Below are positions 9,072 to 18,167 of a stretch of 64,000 nucleotides of DNA, in pieces. A program made the translations under genes and the position numbers. Positions within the stretch are counted from its first letter, which is position 1. The number at the start of each line of letters is the position of its first letter. The DNA lies in NCBI GenBank assembly GCA_030066855.1, contig JASJAU010000006.1, forward strand, positions 1 to 64,000. Direction: 5' to 3'. The notes below the pieces were generated by a model that worked only from the letters and a program-made list of their open reading frames with translations, was not told the origin of the DNA and made no database searches. This DNA is from Paracoccaceae bacterium. Its GTDB lineage: Bacteria > Pseudomonadota > Alphaproteobacteria > Rhodobacterales > Rhodobacteraceae.

Positions 9072-11837
9072 CTACTGCCCCAGCCTGTCGAGGAGCGCGG
9101 GCACATGCACCTGATCGGACTTATAGTTGCCGGTCAGCACATGCATGATCAGGTTCACGCCAAAGCGGTAGGCGATCTCGCGCTGCCGCTCTCCGGCGAA
9201 GCCTCGCCCTACCGGATAGAGCGGCGTCCCTCGCTCGTCAGTGGCCCAGGCCGAGGCCCAGTCGTTGCCGCCGATGACGACCGGCGTAACGTTGTCGTTG
9301 AGATTACGAAACGGCATGCCCTCGGCGCGCTCCGCATCCGCCGGGGCCGACTCGACCCAGACGTCGCGGCTGGCATGCCGACCCGGGAAATCCTGCAGGA
9401 GGTAGAAGGTCCGGGTCAGAACATGATCATTCGGCACGGGCTCAAGTGGCGGAATGTCGAGCGGCAAAGCCAGCTCTCTCAGCTTACGGCCATTTGCGCT
9501 GCCGCCGCCGAATTGCGATGTGTCGGCGTCCCGCGTGTCGAAGAGGATCATGCCCCCCGTGCGCAGATAGCGGTTGAGCCGCGCATAGGCCTCGGCGGAG
9601 GGGCGCGGCTGATCCGGCGTGATCGGCCAGTAAAGGAACGGGTAGACCGAGATCTCGTCCAGCTCCAGGTTCACCGCCGTCGGCTCGATCGGCTCGATGG
9701 AGGTCCGGCGGTAGAGCACGTTAGACAGCCCGCGCATCCCGGCCTCGGACACGCCGTCGACGCGCGCGTTTCCGGTCACGACATAGGCCAGCGTCACCTC
9801 GGAGGCGGCGCGGAGCGCCTTGTCGATCTCAGCGTCCTGCGCCTCTGCCGCGGGCGCGGCGAGGATCAGTGCGATCAGGATCACCGCAGCCTGCCCGGCG
9901 CGCGGTCCCATGAGACGCCCGGAAAGCCAGAGCGAGGCCAGAACGTCGATCATTAGGGCAAGCATTGCAAGCGTGAGCAGGAGCCCTTGAAGCGGCGTCT
10001 CCGCCAGCACGTCGAGGCCCTCGACCGGAACACCCTCCGGCCAGACGGCAGGCGCGAGTTCCGCGTCGGGCGCGACGACGTTCAGGGCGAGCCTGCGGTC
10101 TTCGCCGGCATAGAGGCCAGGGACCAGATCGGGACCAAGCCGTGCTTCGGCGATCGCCTCGCCCGGCACCCTTATCAAGTCGCCCGCGTCTTCGACATCG
10201 CCGAAGGCGGTCAACACCTGATCCGGCGTCCACGTCGTGCCTGCGAGATCCTCGGCGGACGGGCTGACGGGGCGGGAAGAGACGGCCAGGCGCTCGAGCA
10301 TCTGCACGAATAGGCCCGAAAGCGGCAACGTCGACCATTCCGCATTCGCGGTGACATGGAACAGCACGATCTGCCCCGCGTCGAGCCTCTTGCGCGTGAC
10401 CAGGGGCGTGCCGTCCGCCAGCGTCGCGATGGTTCGCGCCGATAGGGTCGGGTCGGGCTCGGCCATCACCTGCGCGCTCACGGTCACATCCGGCGGGACG
10501 GGCAGGCCAAAAAACGGGCTGTCCGCGCTGAACGTCCGGAGCGTTTTGGGTTCGCCCCAGCTCATGGCGCCGCCGACACTGCGCCCGCCGGCGCGAAGAC
10601 GAACGGGCATGAGGATATCGTCCTCGACCCGCGCCACGTCGGACGCGGCCACACGCGGCCCGGCGAAGCGCAAAAGGAGGCCGCCATTGCGGACCCACTC
10701 CTCGATCGCATCCGGCTCGGTGCCCGCAAGCGTCGCAATATCGGCCAGAACGATCACGTCCGGGTTGGCCAGCACGAGGTCCTCGATCGCGCCGTCGATG
10801 AGATCGGCATTCTGGATCAGCGCCTGCTCCAGGTAATGCGTGGGCGAGAGAAGCTGCAGCCCCTCCCGCTCATCCCGCGCAGAGAGGATCGCGATCTCGC
10901 GGCGGCGGAGCGCGTCGTCGGTCAGGCTCACCGCGCCCGCAGACCGTAGTCCGGCCAATTCGAACCGCGTGATCCGGTTTCTCAGCTCTGGCGGAAGCGC
11001 CAGGGCGGTCGTCGCAACGACCTCGCCCGGCGCGAAGGTAAATGTGGCGGTGGCCAGCTGCCGGGGCGTGCCGCTCGGGTCGAGCCCGTGGGCGATGACG
11101 TTGATCTCGGACGGTCCCTCCGACCGGCTCCTGAGCGCCTCCAGACGGACCTCCCCGTCTTCGTACTCCGCAGGCTTCAATCCGAAAACCGGGCGGGCGG
11201 TCTCGAAGACCGTCAGCGACCCCCGCGCCATGACCGCCTCGGTCAGCGTAGCGCGGCCGTCCCAGTCCAATCCGTCCGACAGCCAGAAGGTGTCGAAACC
11301 CCCGCCTAGAGCCTCGGCCCAATCCGCAATTGCTTCGCTATCGGGCAGCCAGGGCGACGGGGCCAGTCCCGGCAGCGAGGAGGCCCAGGCGTCGGCGGCC
11401 CGGAAGGGCAAATCGCCGGGGGGCAGGTCCGTCAGAACGACCAGCGCCGTCTCGCGTCCAAGCTCGCCGGCCTCTCTCAGCGCGGCGTCCGCCCGTTCGA
11501 TCCGCCGGTTCCAGTCCGGGGCGTCAGCCCATGTGCCGTCCATGAGGATCAGAAGCGGGCCAGTGTCGGCGCGTTCGGGCACAGGGTTCAGGACCGGTCC
11601 GGCGAAGCCGATGATCGCTGCCGCAATTGCGATGGTGCGCAGGAGCAACAGCCACCAGGGCGTGCGATCCGTCTGCGTCTCGTCGTCTTTCAGGCCGAGG
11701 AGCAACGCCACGCCCGGGAAGCGCCGCCGGATCGGCGCCGGGGGAATGGCGCGGAGCAACAGCCACAGGATGGGCAGCAGAACAAGGCCCAAGAGCAGCC
11801 AGGGCGCCGTGAACCCGACAGGACCCAGCGTCCACAT
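9072..11837 (-). CDS. BatA-like N-terminal, DUF4159 C-terminal membrane protein
   Basis: A 921-residue protein. The start (GFTAPWLLLGLVLLPILWLL, then an RRRFPG motif and a second membrane helix near 62-80) is the aerotolerance-regulator N-terminal domain. The following VWA-like domain has a degenerate MIDAS (Asp100-Gly-Thr-Trp-Ala104). After hydrophobic helices around residues 625-680, the C-terminal 220 residues (starting near EIDKALRAASEVTLAYVVTG, with TGGMILFDTRDAD) fit DUF4159. It lies 40 nt after the DUF58 gene and abuts the next gene. Such two-part proteins are frequent in alphaproteobacterial moxR operons; their role is unknown. Confidence 0.75.
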   Translation of the reverse strand: MWTLGPVGFTAPWLLLGLVLLPILWLLLRAIPPAPIRRRFPGVALLLGLKDDETQTDRTPWWLLLLRTIAIAAAIIGFAGPVLNPVPERADTGPLLILMDGTWADAPDWNRRIERADAALREAGELGRETALVVLTDLPPGDLPFRAADAWASSLPGLAPSPWLPDSEAIADWAEALGGGFDTFWLSDGLDWDGRATLTEAVMARGSLTVFETARPVFGLKPAEYEDGEVRLEALRSRSEGPSEINVIAHGLDPSGTPRQLATATFTFAPGEVVATTALALPPELRNRITRFELAGLRSAGAVSLTDDALRRREIAILSARDEREGLQLLSPTHYLEQALIQNADLIDGAIEDLVLANPDVIVLADIATLAGTEPDAIEEWVRNGGLLLRFAGPRVAASDVARVEDDILMPVRLRAGGRSVGGAMSWGEPKTLRTFSADSPFFGLPVPPDVTVSAQVMAEPDPTLSARTIATLADGTPLVTRKRLDAGQIVLFHVTANAEWSTLPLSGLFVQMLERLAVSSRPVSPSAEDLAGTTWTPDQVLTAFGDVEDAGDLIRVPGEAIAEARLGPDLVPGLYAGEDRRLALNVVAPDAELAPAVWPEGVPVEGLDVLAETPLQGLLLTLAMLALMIDVLASLWLSGRLMGPRAGQAAVILIALILAAPAAEAQDAEIDKALRAASEVTLAYVVTGNARVDGVSEAGMRGLSNVLYRRTSIEPIEPTAVNLELDEISVYPFLYWPITPDQPRPSAEAYARLNRYLRTGGMILFDTRDADTSQFGGGSANGRKLRELALPLDIPPLEPVPNDHVLTRTFYLLQDFPGRHASRDVWVESAPADAERAEGMPFRNLNDNVTPVVIGGNDWASAWATDERGTPLYPVGRGFAGERQREIAYRFGVNLIMHVLTGNYKSDQVHVPALLDRLGQ

Positions 11838-11877
11838 CAGCGGACCCTCCCGCCAGACCTATGCCCAGCGGCGTCCA

Positions 11878-12756
11878 TCAATGCACGCGCTCCAGCGCGC
11901 CATAGAGCCAGAGAAGCGCCGAGGCCGAAGGGTTGTTCGTGTGGTGGCAGAGGTACTGCCAGTCCGTGTCCCGCGCGAGGCGCTGAAGCGCGTCCTTCCG
12001 CTCCGCTAGCCGCTCGAGATAGCGGTCGCGCAGCTCCCCCGCCTTTAGTGTCTCGTGCACCATCGTACCGCCGACGCTCTCAAAGATCGTCCGGCCATCA
12101 TAGGGAAAGGCCTCCTCCTCGGGATCAAGGATTTGGACAAGCGCGCCGTCGATCCCACGGTCCGCTGCCTGGATTAGCGCTTTCTCGACACCAGCGATGT
12201 CGCCCAGAAAGTCGGAAAAGAAGACCGCCCGCGACCGGGCCGGAATGCCGCGCAGCTCGGGCGGCGCGTATTCTTCAGCCTCGGCCGGCTGGGCGAGGCT
12301 GTCGGTGAGGCGCATGAGCTGCAACTGACCGGAGCGCGGCGGCAGACCGGCATTAGAGAGGCCTACCCGCTCCCCGCCTCGAATGAGCAATACGGACAGC
12401 GCCAGCGCCAGCGTGCGCGCCGCGTCCGCCTTGGAGTGCAGCTCCTTGGACGAGGCGAACTCCATCGACTGTCCGCTGTCGACCCAGAGCATGACGGATT
12501 GCGCCGCCTGCCATTCCTTCTCGCGCACGAAGAGCGAGTCGTCAGCGCGCGCAGACCGACGCCAGTCGATCATGCGTGCCTCGTCGCCCGCGTGGCTGGG
12601 CCGGTACTGCCAGAATTGGTCGCCCTGCCCCACGCGCCGCCGCCCGTGCTCGCCCGACATGACCGAAGACGCCAGATGCTCCGCCGCCGCCAGCAAGGGC
12701 GGCAGAGGACCGGCAAGCGTCTCCGCGTCTTGACGAAGGCGGGCGGGCTCTCTCAC
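11878..12756 (-). CDS. DUF58 domain protein (MoxR-associated)
   Basis: A 292-residue cytosolic protein with the DUF58 core: GEHGRRRVGQGDQFWQYRP and DEARMIDWRRSARADDSLFV (about 35-78), then a VWA-like strand with a partly degenerate MIDAS (Asp93-Ser-Gly-Gln-Ser97). DUF58 proteins are encoded next to MoxR ATPases and probably bind the same substrates. Its ATG overlaps the moxR stop codon by 4 nt (12753-12756), so the two are translationally coupled. Confidence 0.85.
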   Translation of the reverse strand: MREPARLRQDAETLAGPLPPLLAAAEHLASSVMSGEHGRRRVGQGDQFWQYRPSHAGDEARMIDWRRSARADDSLFVREKEWQAAQSVMLWVDSGQSMEFASSKELHSKADAARTLALALSVLLIRGGERVGLSNAGLPPRSGQLQLMRLTDSLAQPAEAEEYAPPELRGIPARSRAVFFSDFLGDIAGVEKALIQAADRGIDGALVQILDPEEEAFPYDGRTIFESVGGTMVHETLKAGELRDRYLERLAERKDALQRLARDTDWQYLCHHTNNPSASALLWLYGALERVH

Positions 12757-13760
12757 GCAGCCGCCTCGACCTTTGTGACGTTCTCAGTGACCCGCGTGAT
12801 CACCTCGTCGAGCGAGAGCCCGCGCGCCCGCGCTGCGAAGGTCAGCGCCATCCGGTGGGTCAGAACCGGCGTGGCGAGCGCGGCGACGTCGTCGGCATTG
12901 GGCGCGAGGCGGCCTTCCAGCAAAGCCCGCGCGCGAACGGTCAGCATCAGCGCCTGAGCGGCGCGCGGCCCCGGCCCCCAGCCGACGTTGTCGCGCACCA
13001 CATCCAGCGCGCCAGGCTCATCCGGACGGCAGGCGCGGACCAGATCGAGTATCAATTCCACCACACCCTCGCCGACCGGCATTTGCCGGATCAGGCTCTG
13101 GGCCGCCATCAACTCTTCCGCCGTGAAGACCTGGCTCGACTCCGCCTCCGAGACCCCCGTGGTCGCCATCAGAATGTCCCGCTCGGTGTCGCGATCGGGG
13201 TACGGCACGTCGATCTGCACGAGGAACCGGTCGAGCTGCGCTTCCGGCAGCGGATAGGTTCCCTCCTGCTCGATCGGGTTCTGGGTCGCCAGCACGTGGA
13301 ACGGTTGCGGAAGCGCGTGCGGCGCGCCCGCCACCGTCACCGATTTCTCCTGCATCGCCTGTAGAAGCGCCGACTGCGTCCGGGGGCTCGCGCGGTTGAC
13401 CTCGTCGGCCATCAGAAGCTGACAGAAGATCGGCCCCTCGATGAACTTGAACGCCCGGCTGCCGTCCGCCCCGGTCTCCAGCACTTCGGAGCCCAGAATA
13501 TCGGCCGGCATCAGGTCCGGCGTGAACTGGACCCGCTTGCCGTCGAGGCCGAGGACCGTGGACAGCGTGTCCACGAGGCGCGTCTTTCCGAGCCCCGGAA
13601 GGCCGACCAGAAGGCCGTGACCGCCGCAAAGAATCGCCGACAGCACAAGGTCCACGACCCGCTCCTGCCCGATGAAGCGATGGGTGATGCTTTCCTTCGC
13701 CTCGGCGAGCTTTCCGCCCAGAGCTTCGATATCCGCGACCAAGTCGGCGCCTTCTGCCAT
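12753..13760 (-). CDS. MoxR-type AAA+ ATPase
   Basis: A 335-residue AAA+ ATPase: Walker A GLPGLGKT (residues 53-60), Walker B-type LLMADEVNRASPRTQSALLQ, sensor-1 region LATQNPIEQEGTYPLPEAQ, and arginine-finger neighbourhood LDRFLVQIDVPYPD. MoxR ATPases are thought to remodel or insert metal into partner proteins with VWA domains. It is the first gene of the four-gene minus-strand operon and is divergent from the DUF1285 gene (57 nt between starts, room for both promoters). Confidence 0.92.
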   Translation of the reverse strand: MAEGADLVADIEALGGKLAEAKESITHRFIGQERVVDLVLSAILCGGHGLLVGLPGLGKTRLVDTLSTVLGLDGKRVQFTPDLMPADILGSEVLETGADGSRAFKFIEGPIFCQLLMADEVNRASPRTQSALLQAMQEKSVTVAGAPHALPQPFHVLATQNPIEQEGTYPLPEAQLDRFLVQIDVPYPDRDTERDILMATTGVSEAESSQVFTAEELMAAQSLIRQMPVGEGVVELILDLVRACRPDEPGALDVVRDNVGWGPGPRAAQALMLTVRARALLEGRLAPNADDVAALATPVLTHRMALTFAARARGLSLDEVITRVTENVTKVEAAA

Positions 13761-13817
13761 GGCAACTGCTCCTCAAATGCCTATGCTCAGTAGACCGAAG
13801 TATTGCGCAGGGCACAA

Positions 13818-14417
13818 ATGGCAAAAGAGGAAAAGGCACAAAACATCGTGAAGCCGACCGCTGAGGGCATCGCCGCCAGCGCCCGCGCCGCATCGACTCG
13901 CGGATTGCCACCGGTCCACCTCTGGAATCCCCCCGATTGCGGCGATCTGGACATGCGGATCGCCCGCGACGGCACCTGGTTCTACCTCGGCACGCCCATC
14001 GGCCGCCCCGAACTTGTGCGCCTTTTCTCCACCATCCTGAGGAAGGACGGCGACCGCTACGTGCTCGTCACGCCGGTCGAAAAGGTCGGCATCATCGTCG
14101 ACGACGCGCCCTTCGTCGCCGTGGACTTCGAGGCGGCGGGGGAAGGAGCAGAGCAGGACCTCAAGTTCTTCACCAATCTGGGCGACACGGCGGAGGCCGG
14201 TCCCGAACACCCCATCCGCGTGGAGCGCGACCCGGAAACCGGAGAGCCCGCGCCCTACGTTCACATCCGCGCCGATCTGGAGGCGCTGATCGACCGCAAG
14301 AGCTTCTACCGGCTGGTCGAGATCGGCGCCCATGCGGACGTGGACGGCGAAAGCTGGTTCGGGCTCTGGTCCGGCGGGGTCTTCTTCCCGGTCATCCCCT
14401 CCGCCGACCTGCCGTGA
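13818..14417 (+). CDS. DUF1285 family protein
   Basis: A 199-residue cytosolic protein with DUF1285 phrases: HLWNPPDCGDLDMRIARDGT, WFYLGTPIGRPELVRLFSTI and LRKDGDRYVLVTPVEKVGI. Structures of this family show two small beta-rich domains; no biochemical role is established that I know of. The ATG at 13818 is preferred over an upstream TTG because the family starts near the Ala-rich leader. It overlaps the next gene's GTG start by 4 nt (GTGA). Confidence 0.82.
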   Translation: MAKEEKAQNIVKPTAEGIAASARAASTRGLPPVHLWNPPDCGDLDMRIARDGTWFYLGTPIGRPELVRLFSTILRKDGDRYVLVTPVEKVGIIVDDAPFVAVDFEAAGEGAEQDLKFFTNLGDTAEAGPEHPIRVERDPETGEPAPYVHIRADLEALIDRKSFYRLVEIGAHADVDGESWFGLWSGGVFFPVIPSADLP

Positions 14418-15187
14418 GGCTCGCCGCGAATCTGGACTGGCTCTTCACCGAACGCCCGTTTCTCGACCGCCCCGCCGCCGCGCGGGAGGCGGAGTTTGAC
14501 GCGGTCGAGGCGCTTTGGACCTACGACACGCCCGCAGCGCGGTTTGCAGAGTCTCTCGAGTCGGCAGGCCTGCCGTGCCTCCTTATCAACACGCCGAAGC
14601 CAGAGGGTGGATGGGGCTTTGCCGCAATCCCCGGCGAGGAGACAGAATTCCGCGCAGGCTTCGAAAAGGCCGTGGCCTATGCACGAACCATCGGCGCGCA
14701 AATGGTTCATGTCATGTCGGGCGCGGCCGAGGGTGACGAGGCCGCTGAGGTTTGGAAAAGGAACATGGCCTGGGCCGCCGCGGAGGCCACTGACCTGACG
14801 CTGACGGTAGAGCCTCTGAACCCGTTCGACGTGCCGGGATACTTCCTGAAAGAAGTCTATCACGCGGCCGCGTTGATCGAAGACGTCGGCGTACCGAACC
14901 TCCGCCTGCAATTCGACGCCTACCACGCCGAGCGCATCCACGGCGACGCGCTCAAGGTCCTCGCCGAGGTCGGAGATCTGGTCGGCCATGTCCAGATCGC
15001 CGGCGCGCCGCATCGGGGGGAGCCCGACACGGGAACGCTTGATCTGACAGCGTTCTTCAAATGCCTTCGCAAACAAGGCTACGACGGCGCGATCAGCGGC
15101 GAGTACCGTCCGAATGGCGCGACCGCCGAGGGTCTGGGCTGGATGAAGATGGCCCGGGCTGTGTTTTCCGACACTCCTGACACATAG
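14414..15187 (+). CDS. Hydroxypyruvate isomerase-like TIM-barrel protein
   Basis: A 257-residue protein that starts with GTG overlapping the DUF1285 stop codon. It has the xylose-isomerase-like TIM barrel of the hydroxypyruvate isomerase (Hyi/OtnI) family: LAANLDWLFTERPFLDRPAA at the N-terminus, LTVEPLNPFDVPGYFL with the metal-binding Glu, LQFDAYHAERIHGD, GHVQIAGAPHRGEPDTG and GAISGEYRPNG. It would isomerise hydroxypyruvate and tartronate semialdehyde, or a related 2-oxo acid sugar. Glyoxylate-pathway neighbours are absent, so the true substrate is open. Confidence 0.83.
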   Translation: MRLAANLDWLFTERPFLDRPAAAREAEFDAVEALWTYDTPAARFAESLESAGLPCLLINTPKPEGGWGFAAIPGEETEFRAGFEKAVAYARTIGAQMVHVMSGAAEGDEAAEVWKRNMAWAAAEATDLTLTVEPLNPFDVPGYFLKEVYHAAALIEDVGVPNLRLQFDAYHAERIHGDALKVLAEVGDLVGHVQIAGAPHRGEPDTGTLDLTAFFKCLRKQGYDGAISGEYRPNGATAEGLGWMKMARAVFSDTPDT

Positions 15188-15241
15188 CTGTCAGGAGAGG
15201 TGTGCGAAGAAAGGTCATTCGTTTCTGAAAGGATGACCGAC

Positions 15242-15622
15242 ATGAGCTTCGCCCCCGACAATTCCGTCGTTTGGATGGAAATCCCCGTCCGCGACATCGA
15301 CCGCGGAATAGAATTCTACAAGACCGTCTTCGCCTACGACCTGAAACGCGACGATACCGGCCCCAACCCAATGGCCTACTTGCCGACCAAAGACGGCGGC
15401 GGCGTCTCCGGCCATCTCTATCCAGGCGAACCCGCCGCACCCGGCGCCGGCTCGACGATCCACCTTCTTGTCCCCGACTCGCTCGAAGAGACGGCGGAAC
15501 GTTGCGAGAAGGCGGGCGGCACGGTTAAATCCGACCCGATACCGCTGCCCATGGGAAGGTTTCAGTACATGCTCGACCCGGACGGCAATTCCATCGGGAT
15601 GTTCGAGGCCGCGAAAGGATAG
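15242..15622 (+). CDS. VOC family (glyoxalase-like) protein
   Basis: A 126-residue protein with paired beta-alpha-beta-beta-beta modules: VVWMEIPVRDIDRGIEFYKT at the start and GRFQYMLDPDGNSIGMFEA at the end. It resembles bleomycin-resistance/dioxygenase-superfamily proteins of the predicted-enzyme class COG3324. Ribosome-binding GAAAGGA at 15227-15233 favours the ATG at 15242 over one at 15233. It lies 2 nt before the WYL regulator and probably shares its transcript. Substrate unknown. Confidence 0.8.
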   Translation: MSFAPDNSVVWMEIPVRDIDRGIEFYKTVFAYDLKRDDTGPNPMAYLPTKDGGGVSGHLYPGEPAAPGAGSTIHLLVPDSLEETAERCEKAGGTVKSDPIPLPMGRFQYMLDPDGNSIGMFEAAKG

Positions 15623-15624
15623 GC

Positions 15625-16329
15625 ATGCGCCGCGCCGACCGCCTGTTCCAGATCGTTCAGTACCTTCGGGGCGGCCGGCTCACCACCGCTCGGCAATTGG
15701 CCGAGAGGCTCGAAGTCAGCGAGCGCACCATCTACCGCGACATCGCCGACCTCATCGGCTCCGGCGTGCCCATCGATGGTGAGGCCGGGGTCGGCTACCT
15801 CATGCGCGAAGGCTTCGACCTCCCTCCTCTCATGTTCACTCGCAATGAGATCGTGGCCCTCGTGGCCGGTGCGCGTCTGATCCGCGCCTGGGGCGGCGCG
15901 GCGATGGCGTCGGCCGCCGAAGAGGCGCTGGTGAAGATCAGCGCGGTGCTTCCGGAGGAGGAAAAGGCCCGGGCAGCCTCGGTGCGGGTTCACGCTTTCC
16001 AGATGCCGGAGCTTGACGCGGACACACGGCGGCGCCTCGACGTGCTCGAGCATTCCGCCGAGAATCGTCGAAAAATCGCGATCGCCTACGAGGCTGAGAG
16101 CGGCGCGCGAACGGAAAGAACGGTGCGGCCGCTCGGCCTCTGGTTCTGGGGCAAGGTCTGGACGCTGGTCGGCTGGTGCGAGCTTAGGGAGGATTTCCGC
16201 ATGTTCCGCGCTGACCGCATCCGGTCGCTGGAGGACGCCGGTTCGTTTCGCGACGAGCGCGGCAAACGGCTGCAGGACTTCTATGCCACCGCGCCACGGC
16301 CGCCTGACCTTCAGCCTCCGCTAGGCTGA
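15625..16329 (+). CDS. YafY-type transcriptional regulator (HTH plus WYL domain)
   Basis: A 234-residue regulator. The N-terminal HTH_11 domain (RLFQIVQYLRGGRLTTARQL then EVSERTIYRDIADLIGSGVP) is followed by a WYL-type ligand-binding domain from about residue 135 (RKIAIAYEAESGARTERTVR, PLGLWFWGKVWTLVGWCELR). It may regulate the VOC gene just upstream. The 3' end overlaps the opposite-strand GNAT gene by 9 nt. Confidence 0.87.
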   Translation: MRRADRLFQIVQYLRGGRLTTARQLAERLEVSERTIYRDIADLIGSGVPIDGEAGVGYLMREGFDLPPLMFTRNEIVALVAGARLIRAWGGAAMASAAEEALVKISAVLPEEEKARAASVRVHAFQMPELDADTRRRLDVLEHSAENRRKIAIAYEAESGARTERTVRPLGLWFWGKVWTLVGWCELREDFRMFRADRIRSLEDAGSFRDERGKRLQDFYATAPRPPDLQPPLG

Positions 16330-16905
16330 CGGCACCCGCCCCCGCCGGTCGCCCCTAAGGTTGGCGTAGAGCACATGGTTTCGCCAGCGCCCGTTGATCT
16401 GCAGGTAGCTCTGCGCGACGCCCTCGTACTTATACCCGCATTTCTCCAATAGCCCGCGCGAGGCCGCGTTCTCAGGCAGGCAAGCGCTTTCCAACCGGCT
16501 GAGATCGAGGACCTCGAAGGCGTGGTGGACGAGCGCGAAAAGCGCCTCGCGCATGTAACCCTCCCGCGCGAAAGGCGCGCCGATCCAATACCCGATGGTG
16601 CCCGCCTGCGCCGGCCCGCGCCGGATGTTGTCGAGCGTGATCGCGCCCAGAAGCACCTTGTCGGAGCGCCGCTCCATGAAAAGCGGCAGGGCGGTTCCTT
16701 GCGCGATGGACCGGTTGGCCCAGTAGACTCGGTTCACGAAGGCTTTGCGTGTCAGATGGTCGGTGGACCAGGACGGCTCCCAGGGCTTGAGGAAATCCTC
16801 ACTTTTCGACCTCAGCGCCGCCCAAGTCCGGAAATCGGTATGGACGGGCGGGCGGAGAATCATCCGTTCGGTGTCGATCCGGACTTTGCCCCGCCTCCGG
16901 AGCAT
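16321..16905 (-). CDS. RimJ/RimL-type GNAT N-acetyltransferase
   Basis: A 194-residue acetyltransferase of the RimJ family. Typical phrases are IDTERMILRPPVHTDFRTWA, IGYWIGAPFAREGYMREALF and ESACLPENAASRGLLEKCGY. The likely role is acetylation of protein N-termini or ribosomal protein S5. It is the last gene of the long oxidase/thrC minus-strand run; its ATG shares one base with the peptidase stop codon (TGATG at 16903-16907). Confidence 0.85.
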   Translation of the reverse strand: MLRRRGKVRIDTERMILRPPVHTDFRTWAALRSKSEDFLKPWEPSWSTDHLTRKAFVNRVYWANRSIAQGTALPLFMERRSDKVLLGAITLDNIRRGPAQAGTIGYWIGAPFAREGYMREALFALVHHAFEVLDLSRLESACLPENAASRGLLEKCGYKYEGVAQSYLQINGRWRNHVLYANLRGDRRGRVPSA

Positions 16906-18167
16906 CAGGCGGCCAGCCTCTCCGCCAGCCGGTCCAGTCCGGGCGCTGCCTTGACCGGACCGTAAAGCGCCAGTGCGGGGGCGCCAGAGGCTGCCAGACC
17001 GGCTGCGAAATCGCGCACGTCGCCTGTGGTAACGGCGTCGATATGCGAAACCGTCTCCTCGATCGGCGGCACCCGGTCCCAGATCGCGAGGAGCCGCGCC
17101 AGCCGCTCGGCCCGGGAGGACGGGCTTTCCAGCCCCATCAGCAAGCCCGCCTTCATCTGCGCACGCGCCCGCGCGACTTCCGACGGGGTCATGTCACCGG
17201 CGGCGCGTTTCAATTCGTCGATTGTCAGGTTGGCGAGCTCTCCAACCTCCTCGTGGCTCGTGCCTGCATAGACCGTCATCAGGCCGCTGTCGGAATAGGC
17301 GCCGGTTTGCGCGAAGACGGTGTAGCAAAGCCCGCGCTTCTCCCGCGCCTCCTGAAACAGGCGGGAGGACATTCCGCCGCCAAAGGCCGTCGAGAAGATC
17401 TGCGCCGTCCAGATCGCCTCCTCACGATAGCCGGGAGTCTCGAAAGCCAGAGCAAAATGCGCCTGCTCCAGCCCCTTCTCAACCCGCCGCTCGCCGCCCT
17501 TGAATGAGGCAGGCTCCACGAGACCGCCATCATGAGCGGTCAGATGCGCGAAGGCGCTCTCGGCCGAGCGGACCACGGCGTCGTGATCTACCGCGCCCGC
17601 CGCCGCCACGATGATGTTGCCCGGCGCGTAGCGCTCGGCGACGAAGCCCGAAAGGTCGGTCGCGCCGAAGCTCTCCACGCACGATGCCGGACCGAGGATG
17701 GTCCGCCCGAGCGGCTGGTTGGGAAAGGCGGTCTCCTGAAGCCAGTCGAAGATGATGTCGTCAGGCGTGTCGAGCGCCTGTCCGATCTCCTGCAGGATGA
17801 CATGCCGTTCAACCTCGATCTCGTGCGGGTCGAAGACCGGGTTCAGCACGATGTCGGAAATCACATCAAGCGCCAGACCTACATCCTCCGCCAGAATCCG
17901 GGCGTAGTAGGCGGTCATCTCGCGCGAGGTATAGGCGTTGATGTAGCCGCCCACGTCCTCGATCGCCTCAGCGATCTGCAGGGCGCTCCGCGTCTCAGTC
18001 CCTTTGAACGCCATGTGCTCCAGGAAATGCGCGATGCCGTTCTGTTCGGCCCGCTCATGCCGGCCGCCGGCGTTCACCCAGACACCGACCGAGGCCGACT
18101 GAAGCCCCGGCATATGTTCGGTCACGACGCGCACGCCGTTCGCCATGCGATGAAGCTCGACCGTCAC
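16905..18167 (-). CDS. M16 zinc metallopeptidase (mitochondrial-processing-peptidase-like)
   Basis: A 420-residue pitrilysin-family peptidase. The inverted zinc motif HFLEH (His47, Glu50, His51) is intact and a downstream Glu in the EVERHVILQEIGQ helix supplies the third ligand. The glycine-rich QIFSTAFGGGMSSRLFQEAR segment is the MPP/PqqL-type substrate loop. Alphaproteobacterial relatives are the closest bacterial kin of the beta subunit of the mitochondrial processing peptidase. It overlaps thrC by 4 nt. Confidence 0.9.
   Translation of the reverse strand: MTVELHRMANGVRVVTEHMPGLQSASVGVWVNAGGRHERAEQNGIAHFLEHMAFKGTETRSALQIAEAIEDVGGYINAYTSREMTAYYARILAEDVGLALDVISDIVLNPVFDPHEIEVERHVILQEIGQALDTPDDIIFDWLQETAFPNQPLGRTILGPASCVESFGATDLSGFVAERYAPGNIIVAAAGAVDHDAVVRSAESAFAHLTAHDGGLVEPASFKGGERRVEKGLEQAHFALAFETPGYREEAIWTAQIFSTAFGGGMSSRLFQEAREKRGLCYTVFAQTGAYSDSGLMTVYAGTSHEEVGELANLTIDELKRAAGDMTPSEVARARAQMKAGLLMGLESPSSRAERLARLLAIWDRVPPIEETVSHIDAVTTGDVRDFAAGLAASGAPALALYGPVKAAPGLDRLAERLAA

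Noticed and set aside
7176-9956. A 926-codon open frame on the plus strand across two minus-strand genes
   Set aside because: The two minus-strand genes have membrane segments, VWA-type motifs and clean stop/start junctions; the plus-strand frame is rich in Arg/Gln/His and has no domain.
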